64,000 bases of DNA from Acidimicrobiales bacterium (GTDB lineage Bacteria > Actinomycetota > Acidimicrobiia > Acidimicrobiales > SHLQ01), in the NCBI GenBank assembly GCA_020628865.1, contig JAHDEJ010000010.1:28079-92078 (forward strand), in the 5' to 3' direction. A program made the translations under genes and the position numbers. Numbering within the stretch: the first letter of the stretch is position 1; every line of letters begins with the position of its first letter. Below, piece after piece: positions 50,899 through 59,488 of the stretch. The notes under the pieces were generated by a model. That model made no database searches and was not told the DNA's origin. It saw only the letters and a program-made list of their open reading frames with translations.

Positions 50899-51762
50899 TC
50901 AGGCGATGACGGTGACGGGGGCGCCGAGCGGAACGTGCTCGGCCAGGAACCGGACCGCCTCGTCGGGGATCCGGATGCACCCGTTCGAACCGACGCTCGG
51001 ATCGTGCTCCTGACCGTCGGCGAGCGTCACGTGGATCGCGATCACCGGAAGCCCGCCGCTGAAGGTCTCGAACGCCTCACTGAACGCGGTGAGCGCCACG
51101 GCCGGAGAGCCGAAGTAGTCGTCGAGCACGGCCGAAACCGCAAACGTTCCGAGCGGTGTTGGGCTCTCCGCCGCACCGACGACCGCCGCCGACTCGGCGA
51201 TCAGCTCGTCGCCATCCCAGGCTCGAATCTGCTGCGAGGTGAGATCGATCTCCGCATGCACACGCGTGGAGGTGATCACGTAGCCCTCGGTTCGGATCCA
51301 GCCCTCTTGCAGGTTCGGACGGATCGGCAGCTGCACCTTCACCCATTCGTCGCCCGGCTCGCCCTCGGTGATCATCAGCGTGAGTGGCGTCCCGAACTGA
51401 TGCGGGTTCGGCACGAGGAACGGCAGCGAGATCTGGGTGCCGTCAGGCTCGGCGTGAGCGACGAGCTTGGTGATGTTGTCCCTCGCCGTGGCGATCCAGG
51501 TGAGATGCGGATCTTCGGGAATCGTCGTTGTGGTGGTCGGCGCTGCGGTGGTCGTGGGTGCCGCAGTGGTCGTCGGAGCCGCCGTCGTGGTGGTTGTGGC
51601 GACATCGTCGGCCAAGGCCAGCTGTTCGGGCTCGGGTGCCGCTGTCGTCGCCGCCTCTCCGCCGCAGGCAAGCAGGAGGAGCGAGGCGAGCACCAGCATG
51701 GCGACGCCACGCAACGATCTGCCCGTGCAAACGGGGCCTGGAGCGGTCGGATTCTCGAACAC
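50899..51762 (-). CDS. L,D-transpeptidase lipoprotein, copy 2
   Basis: The 287-residue paralog shares the layout of copy 1: lipobox LLLLAC, a Thr/Ala linker with repeated TTTAAP units, an SH3-like domain (EGWIRTEGY) and YkuD with IHVTLADGQ...GSNGCIRI. The two are clearly homologous over the last 200 residues (FLVPNPHQFG, EAFETFSGGLPVIA, AEHVPLGAPVTV), so this is a tandem duplication. GTG 51762 gives a 21-residue stretch before the hydrophobic core; a start at 51699 would leave no charged n-region. Confidence 0.88.
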   Translation of the reverse strand: MFENPTAPGPVCTGRSLRGVAMLVLASLLLLACGGEAATTAAPEPEQLALADDVATTTTTAAPTTTAAPTTTAAPTTTTTIPEDPHLTWIATARDNITKLVAHAEPDGTQISLPFLVPNPHQFGTPLTLMITEGEPGDEWVKVQLPIRPNLQEGWIRTEGYVITSTRVHAEIDLTSQQIRAWDGDELIAESAAVVGAAESPTPLGTFAVSAVLDDYFGSPAVALTAFSEAFETFSGGLPVIAIHVTLADGQEHDPSVGSNGCIRIPDEAVRFLAEHVPLGAPVTVIA

Positions 51763-51821
51763 GGTTCTTCATCGGCACGAAAATGGGCGCTCGTGAGCGC
51801 GGCGCGCCCTAGGGTGCGGGG

Positions 51822-52640
51822 ATGTCCGGAACCCTCGTCCCGCTTGCGACCGGCGTGCTCGCCTGGCTCGCCGACGCACCCGACCACGACACCCCCAACA
51901 TGGGCGCGATTCTGGCTGCCGATGGGGTCACGGTCGTCGACGCCGCCACCACTCCCCTGCAAGCGGCACCCTTCGCCAACGCGCTCGCGGAGACCACGCC
52001 ATCACCGATCCGCCGACTCGTGCTCACGTCGTCACACATCGGCCACGTCGGCGGTTCCACCGCCTTTCCGCTCGCTGCGGTCTACGGCACGGCGCAGACC
52101 TCCCACCTGCTCGACCAGCCCCCGAATCCCGAGGTCTGGGCCCGTCTGCATCCCGCCCATGCCCCGCAGTTCGCCGAGTTGGTCACGCGACCCGTCAGCC
52201 ACACGATCGCCGATGCCGCGCACCTGTGCGCGGCATCCATCGCCGTTCCCCTCGGCGGACAGCAGTTCGAGAACCTGGTCGTGCAGGTGCCCGGCGCCAA
52301 CGTGGTGTTCACCGGCGCCCTCGCCTCCTTCGGCGTGACCCCGCTCGGATTCGAAGCGGACGTGCCGGCATGGATCCAATCCCTCGAACAGCTCAAGGCC
52401 TGGGGTGAGCTCTTCGTCCCCGCGCATGGCCCAATCGGCGGCCACGAGGAACTCACACTGCTCCAGGACTACTTGCAGGCGGTCATCGACGCCGACGGAG
52501 CTCCCGAACGGCTCCCTTCGGGACCATGGACCGCCTGGACCAACCCCGAGTTCCACGCGGTCAACGTCGAACGGGCCGCCCGGCTCGCGGCCGGCGATCC
52601 CAGCCCGCCGCCGAGCATGCTGGCGCTGCTCGGTATGTGA
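51822..52640 (+). CDS. Metallo-beta-lactamase-fold protein with degenerate metal site
   Basis: A 272-residue protein following the MBL order: an NMGAILAADGVTVVDAATTP strand pair (shortened), the metal loop, and VPAHGPIGG late in the chain. The HxHxDH motif reads SSHIGHVGG: the first His is Ser and the Asp is Gly, although two His and the later HG remain. Full dinuclear metal binding is doubtful. ATG 51822 follows GGGG. Convergent with terC, whose stop is 2 bp away. Confidence 0.8.
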   Translation: MSGTLVPLATGVLAWLADAPDHDTPNMGAILAADGVTVVDAATTPLQAAPFANALAETTPSPIRRLVLTSSHIGHVGGSTAFPLAAVYGTAQTSHLLDQPPNPEVWARLHPAHAPQFAELVTRPVSHTIADAAHLCAASIAVPLGGQQFENLVVQVPGANVVFTGALASFGVTPLGFEADVPAWIQSLEQLKAWGELFVPAHGPIGGHEELTLLQDYLQAVIDADGAPERLPSGPWTAWTNPEFHAVNVERAARLAAGDPSPPPSMLALLGM

Positions 52641-52642
52641 CG

Positions 52643-53623
52643 TCAGTGCGTGTGCGCTGACGCTTCCTCGATCTGCTTGGCCTTCCACAGGCTGAAGATG
52701 ATCGCCAGCACCAGAATCGTCACGATGATGCCGAGCGAGATCCCGATGTCGATGTGGGTCCACGGGGTGATCAACAGCTTGATGCCGACGAACAGCAGGA
52801 TCCCGCCGAGGGCGTGCGAGAGGTAGTGAAACCGCTCTCTCGCATCGGCCAGCAGGAAGTACATGGCCCGGAGCCCCATGATCGCGAAGGCGTTTGCGGC
52901 GATGAGGATGTACGGATCGTTGGCGACGCCGAACGAGGCCGGGACCGAATCCACGGCGAACACGACGTCGGTGGCCTCCACGACGACGAGGGCGGCGAAC
53001 AGCGGAGTGGCCGCACGTCGGCCGTCCAACTGGGTGAAGAACTTCTGGCCGTCGAAGTCGTCGGTGACCGGCATGAACCGCTTCAGCAGCTTCAGACCTG
53101 CGGTCGAGGAGTCCTCACCCTCATCCTCGCGGTGTCGGATGATGCGTGCGCCAGTCCAGATCAGGAACAGTCCGAAGATCACGAGCACCCAGGAGAACCG
53201 TTCCACCAATTCGGAGCCGATCAGGATGAAGATCGCCCGCAGGGTCAGCGCACCGAAAATGCCCCAGAACAACACGCGGTGCTGGTACTTCAGGGGGATC
53301 TTCATGGTGGAGAACAACAGCGCCCAGACGAACACGTTGTCGACGCTCAGCGACTTCTCCGTCAGGTAGACGCCGAAGTACTCACCGCCTGCCTGGCCAC
53401 CGAACTGGGCGAACATGAACCCGCCGAACACGACGGCGCAGAAGACCCAGAAGAGCGACTCCAGCCCGGCCTCACGGAAGGTGGGCTCGTGGGCGTGCCG
53501 ATGGCGCCACAGATCGAGCGCCAGCAGGGCGAGCACCGCCACGAGCAGCACCACCCACGCCCACTGGGGCACGTCGATGTCGACGAAGTTCTCGGAATCG
53601 GCTTCGGTGAAGGCAAACAGCAC
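52643..53623 (-). CDS. TerC-family integral membrane protein
   Basis: The 326-residue protein has about nine helices. Family motifs SLSVDNVFVWALLF and VEATDVVFAVDSVPASFGV contain the paired acidic residues in the membrane, and a charged cytoplasmic loop (HREDEGEDSSTAG) lies between. TerC/Alx proteins export metals, notably Mn2+, and are also linked to tellurite resistance and loading of metals onto secreted proteins. GTG 53623. It is 130 bp downstream of proX, beyond a terminator, with no yybP-ykoY riboswitch visible. Confidence 0.92.
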   Translation of the reverse strand: MLFAFTEADSENFVDIDVPQWAWVVLLVAVLALLALDLWRHRHAHEPTFREAGLESLFWVFCAVVFGGFMFAQFGGQAGGEYFGVYLTEKSLSVDNVFVWALLFSTMKIPLKYQHRVLFWGIFGALTLRAIFILIGSELVERFSWVLVIFGLFLIWTGARIIRHREDEGEDSSTAGLKLLKRFMPVTDDFDGQKFFTQLDGRRAATPLFAALVVVEATDVVFAVDSVPASFGVANDPYILIAANAFAIMGLRAMYFLLADARERFHYLSHALGGILLFVGIKLLITPWTHIDIGISLGIIVTILVLAIIFSLWKAKQIEEASAHTH

Positions 53624-53670
53624 GCGGCAACCTTACCGGCCGGCGTCGATGGGGTCGGACAGCCCGGAAA

Positions 53671-53707
53671 ACGCGGAAGTGGCAGGACCCGAAGGCCCTG
53701 CCACTTC
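53671..53707 (-). terminator. Intrinsic terminator after proX
   Basis: An 11-bp perfect stem GAAGTGGCAGG / CCTGCCACTTC (53676-53686 with 53697-53707) starts 50 bp after the proX stop. On the minus strand it is followed by CGCGTTTTCC. It ends the proVWX message and leaves about 50 bp for a terC promoter unless readthrough occurs. Confidence 0.8.
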
Positions 53708-53756
53708 TCAGATGGTGTGACCGTCCGCAATGCGGATGGTCAGATCATCGATTGAA

Positions 53757-55010
53757 TCAGCCTGCAGCCATGGCCGCAGCGACCCACTGGTCGGCGAGGT
53801 CACGGTTGGCCTCGATCCAGCTCGCAGCGATGCGGGCAACGTCAGCCTGGGCGCCGTCGGTGGCGTTCAGCTCGACGCCAGCGATGGCGAGGTCGATGAG
53901 CGGGGGCTTGAACTCGTTGAACAGCGCCTCGGCAGCCGGGTTGTCGGCAAGCCATGCGGAGTTCGCGGTGATCTCGATGTCAGCAGCTTCCCAACCGACC
54001 TGGCAGCCGTCGGGGCCCTGGAGGCAGGTGTCAGCGCCGAGGCCCTGGTAACCGATGCTCTCGCCGCAGCGCTGGCAGTACGCCTCGCCGCCTTCCTGGC
54101 CGGTCGGGTTGGAGTCGTCGAGGACCGAGTCGTTGTTCACGGACAGCCACATGGTGGTTTCACCAGGGATGGCCTGTGCGAGGTACGAGGTCGGGGTCCA
54201 GGTGTAGATGATGGCGGGCTCGCCAGCCTGAGCGAGGGTCAGGAACTCGGCGAACATGGCGTCGTAACCGGCCTGGGTCTGCTCGAGGTTGTCCCAACCA
54301 GCGAAGGCGATCTGCGCCGTCATGATGTCGTCACAGGTCCAGTCTTCGGGGCAGCCGTAGAACTCGCCCTTGCCGTTGCCGTCGGTGTCGAGCTGGCTCC
54401 AGAGAGCCTCGTCGGCGTTGATCTGGTCGAGGGTGGTGACACCGTTGTCCTCGGCCCAGCTCTTGGTGACGAGCATGCCCTGGAGACCGCCGCCCGGCAT
54501 GAGGGAGCCCTCGATGCGGGTCAGGTTGTCACCGATACGGGTGCCGTCGGTGAGCTCACCCTCCCACCAGGAGAGGTGGCCCGGGTACCAGGAGTTGGCC
54601 CAGAAGTCCATCTCGCCGGATGCCATGGTCTGGTAGCCGAGGTCAGGTGCGAACTCGAGCTGATCCGGGCTGGAGACCTCGTAGCCGAGCTCTTCCATCA
54701 GGTCGTGGAGGATCTGTGCCTGCACGTAGCCGGAGGACCAGTTGGCGCGGCCCATGTTCACGGAAACGCCTTCGCCGGGAAGGTCGGCCATGGCCTCTTC
54801 TTCCATGGCTTCTTCTTCGGTGTCGTCTTCCATGGCCTCTTCGGCCTCTTCGACAACTTCTTCGACTGCTTCTTCGGCGGTGTCCGCCGCCTCTTCCACG
54901 GCATCGGTGGCCGTGTCGACCACGTCTGCTGCATCCGAGCCACACGCTGCCGCGACAAGCGCGATCATCGTGAGCAGGGCGAGCCAGAGGCTCTTCTTTC
55001 CTGTCTTCAT
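53757..55010 (-). CDS. proX: Glycine betaine-type substrate-binding lipoprotein
   Basis: The 417-residue lipoprotein has a lipobox LVAAACGS (Cys near 23), then about 50 residues of almost pure acidic helix (residues 29-77, dozens of Glu/Asp) and a ProX/OpuAC-type binding domain. Aromatic-box candidates are in [22 protein letters not shown] and YTWTPTSYL, typical of quaternary-ammonium cages. A cysteine-rich insertion ([24 protein letters not shown]) is also seen. AAGGAGG lies 10 bp before ATG 55010. A 112-bp gap separates it from proW, enough for its own promoter. Confidence 0.9.
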   Translation of the reverse strand: MKTGKKSLWLALLTMIALVAAACGSDAADVVDTATDAVEEAADTAEEAVEEVVEEAEEAMEDDTEEEAMEEEAMADLPGEGVSVNMGRANWSSGYVQAQILHDLMEELGYEVSSPDQLEFAPDLGYQTMASGEMDFWANSWYPGHLSWWEGELTDGTRIGDNLTRIEGSLMPGGGLQGMLVTKSWAEDNGVTTLDQINADEALWSQLDTDGNGKGEFYGCPEDWTCDDIMTAQIAFAGWDNLEQTQAGYDAMFAEFLTLAQAGEPAIIYTWTPTSYLAQAIPGETTMWLSVNNDSVLDDSNPTGQEGGEAYCQRCGESIGYQGLGADTCLQGPDGCQVGWEAADIEITANSAWLADNPAAEALFNEFKPPLIDLAIAGVELNATDGAQADVARIAASWIEANRDLADQWVAAAMAAG

Positions 55011-55122
55011 GGGTTGATCCCCTCCTTGGGATATATGACGATTGTCGACGATACAGGACATTCCGGGGCGTGTCTGGTCACCCTGTGTCGTCGAGGTATT
55101 GCGTTTGCCCCAGATCTTTTGG

Positions 55123-57510
55123 TCAGCCGTTGTCTCCGGCGGCAGCGCCGACGAGCTCCTCGGCGGCGTCCCGAACGACGACATCCTTCGATGCGTCGTG
55201 CACGTATTCGGCGTAGACCTTCTTGCGTCGGAACTCGTTCACGACCGAGCTTCCGCTCGAGAAGATCACGAACCCGGCCACGAAGGTGACGAAGGCGCCG
55301 ATACCGGCGAGCACGCCGACACCGGTGGCCACCCGAACCAGCGAGATGATGAACGCACCGACATAGGCCATGATGCCGGCGCCCAGGCCGGCCAGGATGA
55401 CCGATCCTTGCCAACGCTGGTTCTCCGACACGCCACCTGCACCGGCAGCGACGAAGGACACCGCAAGTGCAAGCGCTCCCATGATGATCGCCATCCAGCC
55501 CAGTTGTGGACCTTCCCCGTTCACGCCGGAGTGCACGATCTTGTCGCCGCTCTGCACGCTGTTGATGAGGTTGGTGATCGCCTGTGCGTTGGCGATCTGC
55601 TTGTTGATGTCGTCGCCGGCTTCTTCGCGGAGACGGTCGATCTCTGCCTGAATGTCCGGCGGTACGTCACCCGACGACCGCTCGATCGCTTCGATGCGTG
55701 CATCGAACAGCCAGCCGTACTCGGTCTTCTTCTCGACGTTGCCGACGCCGAAGGCGGAGCCGACGATCAGCAGCAGCGCAAAGGTTGCTCCGACGACCTT
55801 GCCCCACGACGCATCCACCGGGAGCGGACGACGAGGTCCGTACGGCGCGGCCAGCATGGCCAGAATGCCGCCGACGACGATGATCAGCCCGGCGGCGACG
55901 CCGACGTAGAGGCCGATGCCGTCGCTGTGGGCTTCGGACAGGAACTCCGAACCGTTCATGATCATGTACGCCAGGGCGGTGAAGAACACTGCGAAACCGG
56001 CGATCAGCATGCCGTCGGCGCCGAGGCGGGGCGTGCCCACCATGAAGCTCTCCACGGCGATGGCGATCACCGTGATGGCGAACAGCGACAGGCCGATTCC
56101 CGACAACGGACCGGAGTCGACGTCGACGAGGTTCAGGACCCAGATCACCACGATGATGCCGGCGATTGCCGCGAGCATGGCGCCCTGCAGCTTCACGAGA
56201 AGCGCTGGAATCGTGTCCGAGAACGAGAGCATCGGACGGATCGCGGCGAGCACGGCGATGAAACCGAACACGGCAACCAGCACACCGAAGATCGAACCTC
56301 CGGACGCCTGGATCCCGTTGAAGCTCAGTCCGTCGAGTTCGCCGTTGACGTTCTCGTCGGCGAAACGGGCCCAGGCGCTTGCCTTACCACCGTTGGAGCT
56401 CCACGTGAGGAACACGGAAACGATGGCGACGATGCCGCCGATGGCCCCGATCATCAGACCCATGCGCTCGGATGCCTCCACCGGAGCGGGGCGCTCGTCG
56501 GGCTCGTCGTCCTCCTCGATTGCGACGGCCTGCGCGGCCTGCGCTTCGAGCAGCAACTCGGGCTCGGCCCGGAAGGTCCACGCCTGACGGATCTTCACGA
56601 AGAGGCTGACGCCGTCCTGTTCCTCGGTCTGCGAAATGCGGTCGAGGATCACGGCCACGAGGAAGAACGCAAGGCCGCCCGATGCGGCGAGGCCGAGGTT
56701 CAGGTTGTTGATCGCCCGGAAGAGCAGACGGCCGAGGCCGCCGGCGCCCATGAGTGCAGCGATGCCGAGCATGGAGATCGCCAAAAGCAGGGTCTGGTTC
56801 AGGCCGGTCATGATGGCCGGCCGGGCCAGTGGCAGCTGGACATCGGTCAAGACCCGGAATTCCGTTGCGCCGTAGGCTCTCGACGCTTCGACGACGTCCT
56901 CCGGCACTTGTCTGATGCCGAGGTTGGTCAGGCGCACGAGCGGCGGCAGTGCGAACACCATCGTCACCATCGTTGCGGAGACCTCACCGATGCCGAAGAA
57001 GAAGATGAACGGCAACATGAACACGAACGAGTGGACCACCTGCATGGCGTCAAGCGTTGGCCGGACCACGTTCCAGACGGCGTCGAATCGGCCGGACATG
57101 ATGCCCAGCGGGATTCCGACGACGGCGCACAGCGTCACCGACACAAGGATCATGCCGATGGTCTTGGCGGTCTCGGACCAGTACTCGGCGCCGAGGAAAC
57201 CACACACGGCGAGCATCGCCGCACAGGCGAGCCCGACCCGGGTGTTTCTGGTGAACGAGGCGACCACGAAGACGGCGATGACCAGCCAGACCCACGGGAC
57301 GGTCTCGATGGAGTCGCGGCCGACCTGATCGCTCATGATCAGCTCGAACAGCGTGCTGAACGGCCACTCGATCACGTCGCCGATGAAGGCGGTGACCGGG
57401 TTGTTCACCGCCCAGAAGATGAGTTGCTTGATCCACTCACCGAACGGGAACCGGAAGGTCTCCGGCCACGTGTTGTCGAAGAAACTTGTGTCTTGAGCCA
57501 ACAGATTCAT
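55123..57510 (-). CDS. proW: Glycine betaine-type ABC permease with large extra membrane domain
   Basis: The 795-residue protein is about twice normal ProW length. Residues 1-310 form a standard ProW permease with the EAA loop [20 protein letters not shown] and LPLARPAI. After a cytoplasmic acidic linker (about 345-365, [12 protein letters not shown]) come some ten more membrane helices to about 760, with a charged loop of about 65 residues near 610-675 ([17 protein letters not shown], then [10 protein letters not shown]) and a soluble tail. I do not recognise the second half. Its ATG overlaps the proV stop (TAATG), confirming coupling. Confidence 0.9.
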   Translation of the reverse strand: MNLLAQDTSFFDNTWPETFRFPFGEWIKQLIFWAVNNPVTAFIGDVIEWPFSTLFELIMSDQVGRDSIETVPWVWLVIAVFVVASFTRNTRVGLACAAMLAVCGFLGAEYWSETAKTIGMILVSVTLCAVVGIPLGIMSGRFDAVWNVVRPTLDAMQVVHSFVFMLPFIFFFGIGEVSATMVTMVFALPPLVRLTNLGIRQVPEDVVEASRAYGATEFRVLTDVQLPLARPAIMTGLNQTLLLAISMLGIAALMGAGGLGRLLFRAINNLNLGLAASGGLAFFLVAVILDRISQTEEQDGVSLFVKIRQAWTFRAEPELLLEAQAAQAVAIEEDDEPDERPAPVEASERMGLMIGAIGGIVAIVSVFLTWSSNGGKASAWARFADENVNGELDGLSFNGIQASGGSIFGVLVAVFGFIAVLAAIRPMLSFSDTIPALLVKLQGAMLAAIAGIIVVIWVLNLVDVDSGPLSGIGLSLFAITVIAIAVESFMVGTPRLGADGMLIAGFAVFFTALAYMIMNGSEFLSEAHSDGIGLYVGVAAGLIIVVGGILAMLAAPYGPRRPLPVDASWGKVVGATFALLLIVGSAFGVGNVEKKTEYGWLFDARIEAIERSSGDVPPDIQAEIDRLREEAGDDINKQIANAQAITNLINSVQSGDKIVHSGVNGEGPQLGWMAIIMGALALAVSFVAAGAGGVSENQRWQGSVILAGLGAGIMAYVGAFIISLVRVATGVGVLAGIGAFVTFVAGFVIFSSGSSVVNEFRRKKVYAEYVHDASKDVVVRDAAEELVGAAAGDNG

Positions 57511-58733
57511 TACATGAACACCTCTCGCTCGAAGCCGTCGATCAATCGCTCGACCCGGCCCATCTCTTCCATCATGTCTCGCACGTGGGTGCTGCCGACG
57601 AGGACGCCGGACTCATCAACCACGGCGATTCCGAGGCCGCGGCCGGCCTCGGCGTACACCTCGTTGAACGTCGCCCGTGGGGACGCAGTGTCGAAGTCGT
57701 TGCGAACGACCGACCCGAGATCGTTGCTTCCTGCGGCAAGCGCCGTGTTTGCATCGTCCAACGCGACGAGGCCGGTCGGGCGACCTTCGCTGTCGACGAC
57801 GAATGCAGCGAGGGCGCCGTCCATCTTCTCCAGCGCTCCCTGGACGGTCATGGAGGCGTCGACGATGACCGGCTCCTTCATGATCGTGCGGACATCGATG
57901 ACGCGACCCTGGTCGACGTCCTGGACGAACTCGGCCACGTAGCCGGTCGCAGGCTGGGTCAGGATCTCTTCTGGCGTGCCGATCTGGACGACGGCGCCGT
58001 CCTTCATGATGCAGACGCGGTCGCCGATGCGCAGGGCCTCATTGAGATCGTGCGTGATGAAGAGGATCGTCTTGTGCAGCTGGTCCTGGATGGCGAGCAT
58101 CTCGTCCTGCATCTGGCGCCGAATGAGCGGATCCAGCGCCGAGAACGCCTCGTCCATCAGGAGGATGTCGGGGTCGGCGGCGAGCGCTCGGGCGAGGCCG
58201 ACACGCTGCTGCATACCGCCGGAGAGCTGGCGGGGGCTGCTGTGCGCAAAGGCATCGAGACCCACGAGGCGAAGTGCCTCCAGCGATTGGGCGTTGCGCT
58301 GTTCGCGTTCGACGCCCTGCACCTTGAGTCCGTAGCCGGTGTTGTCGATCACGGAACGGTGCGGGAACAGCGCGAAGTGCTGGAACACCATGCCCATCTT
58401 CTCGCGCCGGAACTGCTGGAGGGCCTGGCCTTCCAGCGCCTGTACGTCCACGCCATCGACGTAGACGTGGCCGTCGGTGATGTCGTGCAGCTTGTTGACC
58501 GTACGGATCGCGGTGGACTTGCCCGAGCCGGACAACCCCATGATCACGAAGGTCTCGCCTCGTTTGACGTCGAACGAGACGTCGCTCATGCCGACCACGT
58601 GGTCGGTGGCCTTCTGCACTTCGTTCTTCCGCATTCCGCTCTTGGCGAGCGTGAGTGCACGTCCCCGTGGCTGCGGACCAAAAATCTTGAACACCCGGTC
58701 TAGCTGGATGATCACATCATCGGCATCTGTCAT
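57510..58733 (-). CDS. proV: Glycine betaine-type ABC transporter ATPase with CBS pair
   Basis: The 407-residue ATPase has Walker A GLSGSGKST, the signature QLSGGMQQRVGLARALA, Walker B ILLMDEAFSALDP and the switch ITHDLNEAL. Two CBS units follow (VRTIMKEPVIVDAS... and TFNEVYAEAGRGLGIAVVDE), which in OpuA-type systems sense ionic strength. ATG 58733 has GGGGGAGGG 8 bp upstream and matches the family N-terminus; the frame is open to 59027, discussed separately. Couples to proW by a TAATG overlap. Confidence 0.94.
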   Translation of the reverse strand: MTDADDVIIQLDRVFKIFGPQPRGRALTLAKSGMRKNEVQKATDHVVGMSDVSFDVKRGETFVIMGLSGSGKSTAIRTVNKLHDITDGHVYVDGVDVQALEGQALQQFRREKMGMVFQHFALFPHRSVIDNTGYGLKVQGVEREQRNAQSLEALRLVGLDAFAHSSPRQLSGGMQQRVGLARALAADPDILLMDEAFSALDPLIRRQMQDEMLAIQDQLHKTILFITHDLNEALRIGDRVCIMKDGAVVQIGTPEEILTQPATGYVAEFVQDVDQGRVIDVRTIMKEPVIVDASMTVQGALEKMDGALAAFVVDSEGRPTGLVALDDANTALAAGSNDLGSVVRNDFDTASPRATFNEVYAEAGRGLGIAVVDESGVLVGSTHVRDMMEEMGRVERLIDGFEREVFM

Positions 58734-59027
58734 CGGCGAGCCCTCCCCCGACCCTTGCGTGCGGCTGACGGTAGCACCCGTCACACTTCGTGCAGAATCG
58801 GCGGACACAGTCGTCACACTCTCGAAATCAGAAATGGAACTGTTCCACAATGCGGGACGGTCGTTTTCGACGGTGGATTTCGGCCGGAAATCCACCGAAA
58901 TTTCTCGATCGGCGGCACGCGTTTCGAGGTGTTCTCCGAGCCACGAGCCGTACGCAGCGAGCTGCTGGGGGACGTCGACGGCCTCCGCCGGCGAGCCCGA
59001 GGGCGTGCCGGCGTCAGAATTGGACAT
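58734..59027 (-). other. Open segment between sigma factor and proV, possible gene remnant
   Basis: From ATG 59027, overlapping the sigma-factor stop by 14 bp, an open frame of 98 codons runs without a stop into proV. Its first 33 codons encode a credible start (PQQLAAYGSWLGEHLE), but later codons look like untranslated leader. It may be a truncated anti-sigma or accessory gene now fused to the proV leader, or simply an open leader. The 280 bp also carry two palindromes. Confidence 0.4.
58836..58897. promoter_or_regulatory. Two palindromes upstream of proV
   Basis: A perfect 11-bp inverted repeat CGGTGGATTTC / GAAATCCACCG with a 5-nt spacer lies at 58871-58897, and TGGAAC-T-GTTCCA at 58836-58848. 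Neither is followed by a T-run on either strand, so operators are more likely than terminators. They sit 100-165 bp before the proV start codon. Confidence 0.5.
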
Positions 59028-59466
59028 GAGTGCTTCCTTCCAACGCGTGGTGAAGTTTGCGGAGCCCGCGGCTCAGGTGGGTGCGCACCGTCGCAGACTC
59101 GATCTCGAGCAGTTCGGCCACGTCGACCTGGCGCCAGGCGAAGCCGTGAACCAGGACGACGCACACCCGTTGGGCTTCGGAAAGCGAGTCGAGTGCGGGC
59201 AACAGTGCCGGTTCGAAGTCTGGCAACCGTTCCGCCGGCGGCGGCGGGAGCAGGGTGGGACGCTGGTGGAGTCGACGCGCAGCGCTCTGTCCCACCCGAT
59301 ACAGGTAACCGGCCGGATTCTGCATCGACCGAAGGCGCTCCCAGTGCTCCCATGCATAGGCGAGCGCCTCGGCAGCCGCATCGAGCCCGGCGTCTTCGCC
59401 GTACGCCGCGACCAGAGCAGCGCGTAGGCGGGGACCAACCATTTCGACAAAGGACTCGAACTCCAC
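59014..59466 (-). CDS. ECF-type sigma factor (short)
   Basis: A 150-residue protein with a sigma-70 region 2-like part (LDAAAEALAYAWEHWERL, NPAGYLYRVGQSAARR) and region 4 (LDSLSEAQRVCVVLVHGFAW, then VAELLEIESATVRTHLSRGLRKL) as a helix-turn-helix. Length is under the usual 170-190, mainly through a short linker of prolines (LLPPPPAE). No zinc anti-sigma gene is adjacent. The upstream membrane gene ends 22 bp before it. It may drive the proVWX operon, but the promoter target is unknown. Confidence 0.8.
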   Translation of the reverse strand: MEFESFVEMVGPRLRAALVAAYGEDAGLDAAAEALAYAWEHWERLRSMQNPAGYLYRVGQSAARRLHQRPTLLPPPPAERLPDFEPALLPALDSLSEAQRVCVVLVHGFAWRQVDVAELLEIESATVRTHLSRGLRKLHHALEGSTHVQF

Positions 59467-59488
59467 GACTAGTAGAGCCTCGGGGCGC

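Noticed and set aside
53624-53756. yybP-ykoY manganese riboswitch upstream of terC
   Set aside because: The region contains the proX terminator and only about 50 bp of leader; no riboswitch core was found.
58871-58897. Intrinsic terminator for the sigma gene
   Set aside because: The stem is perfect but there is no T-run on the minus strand after it; an operator fits better.
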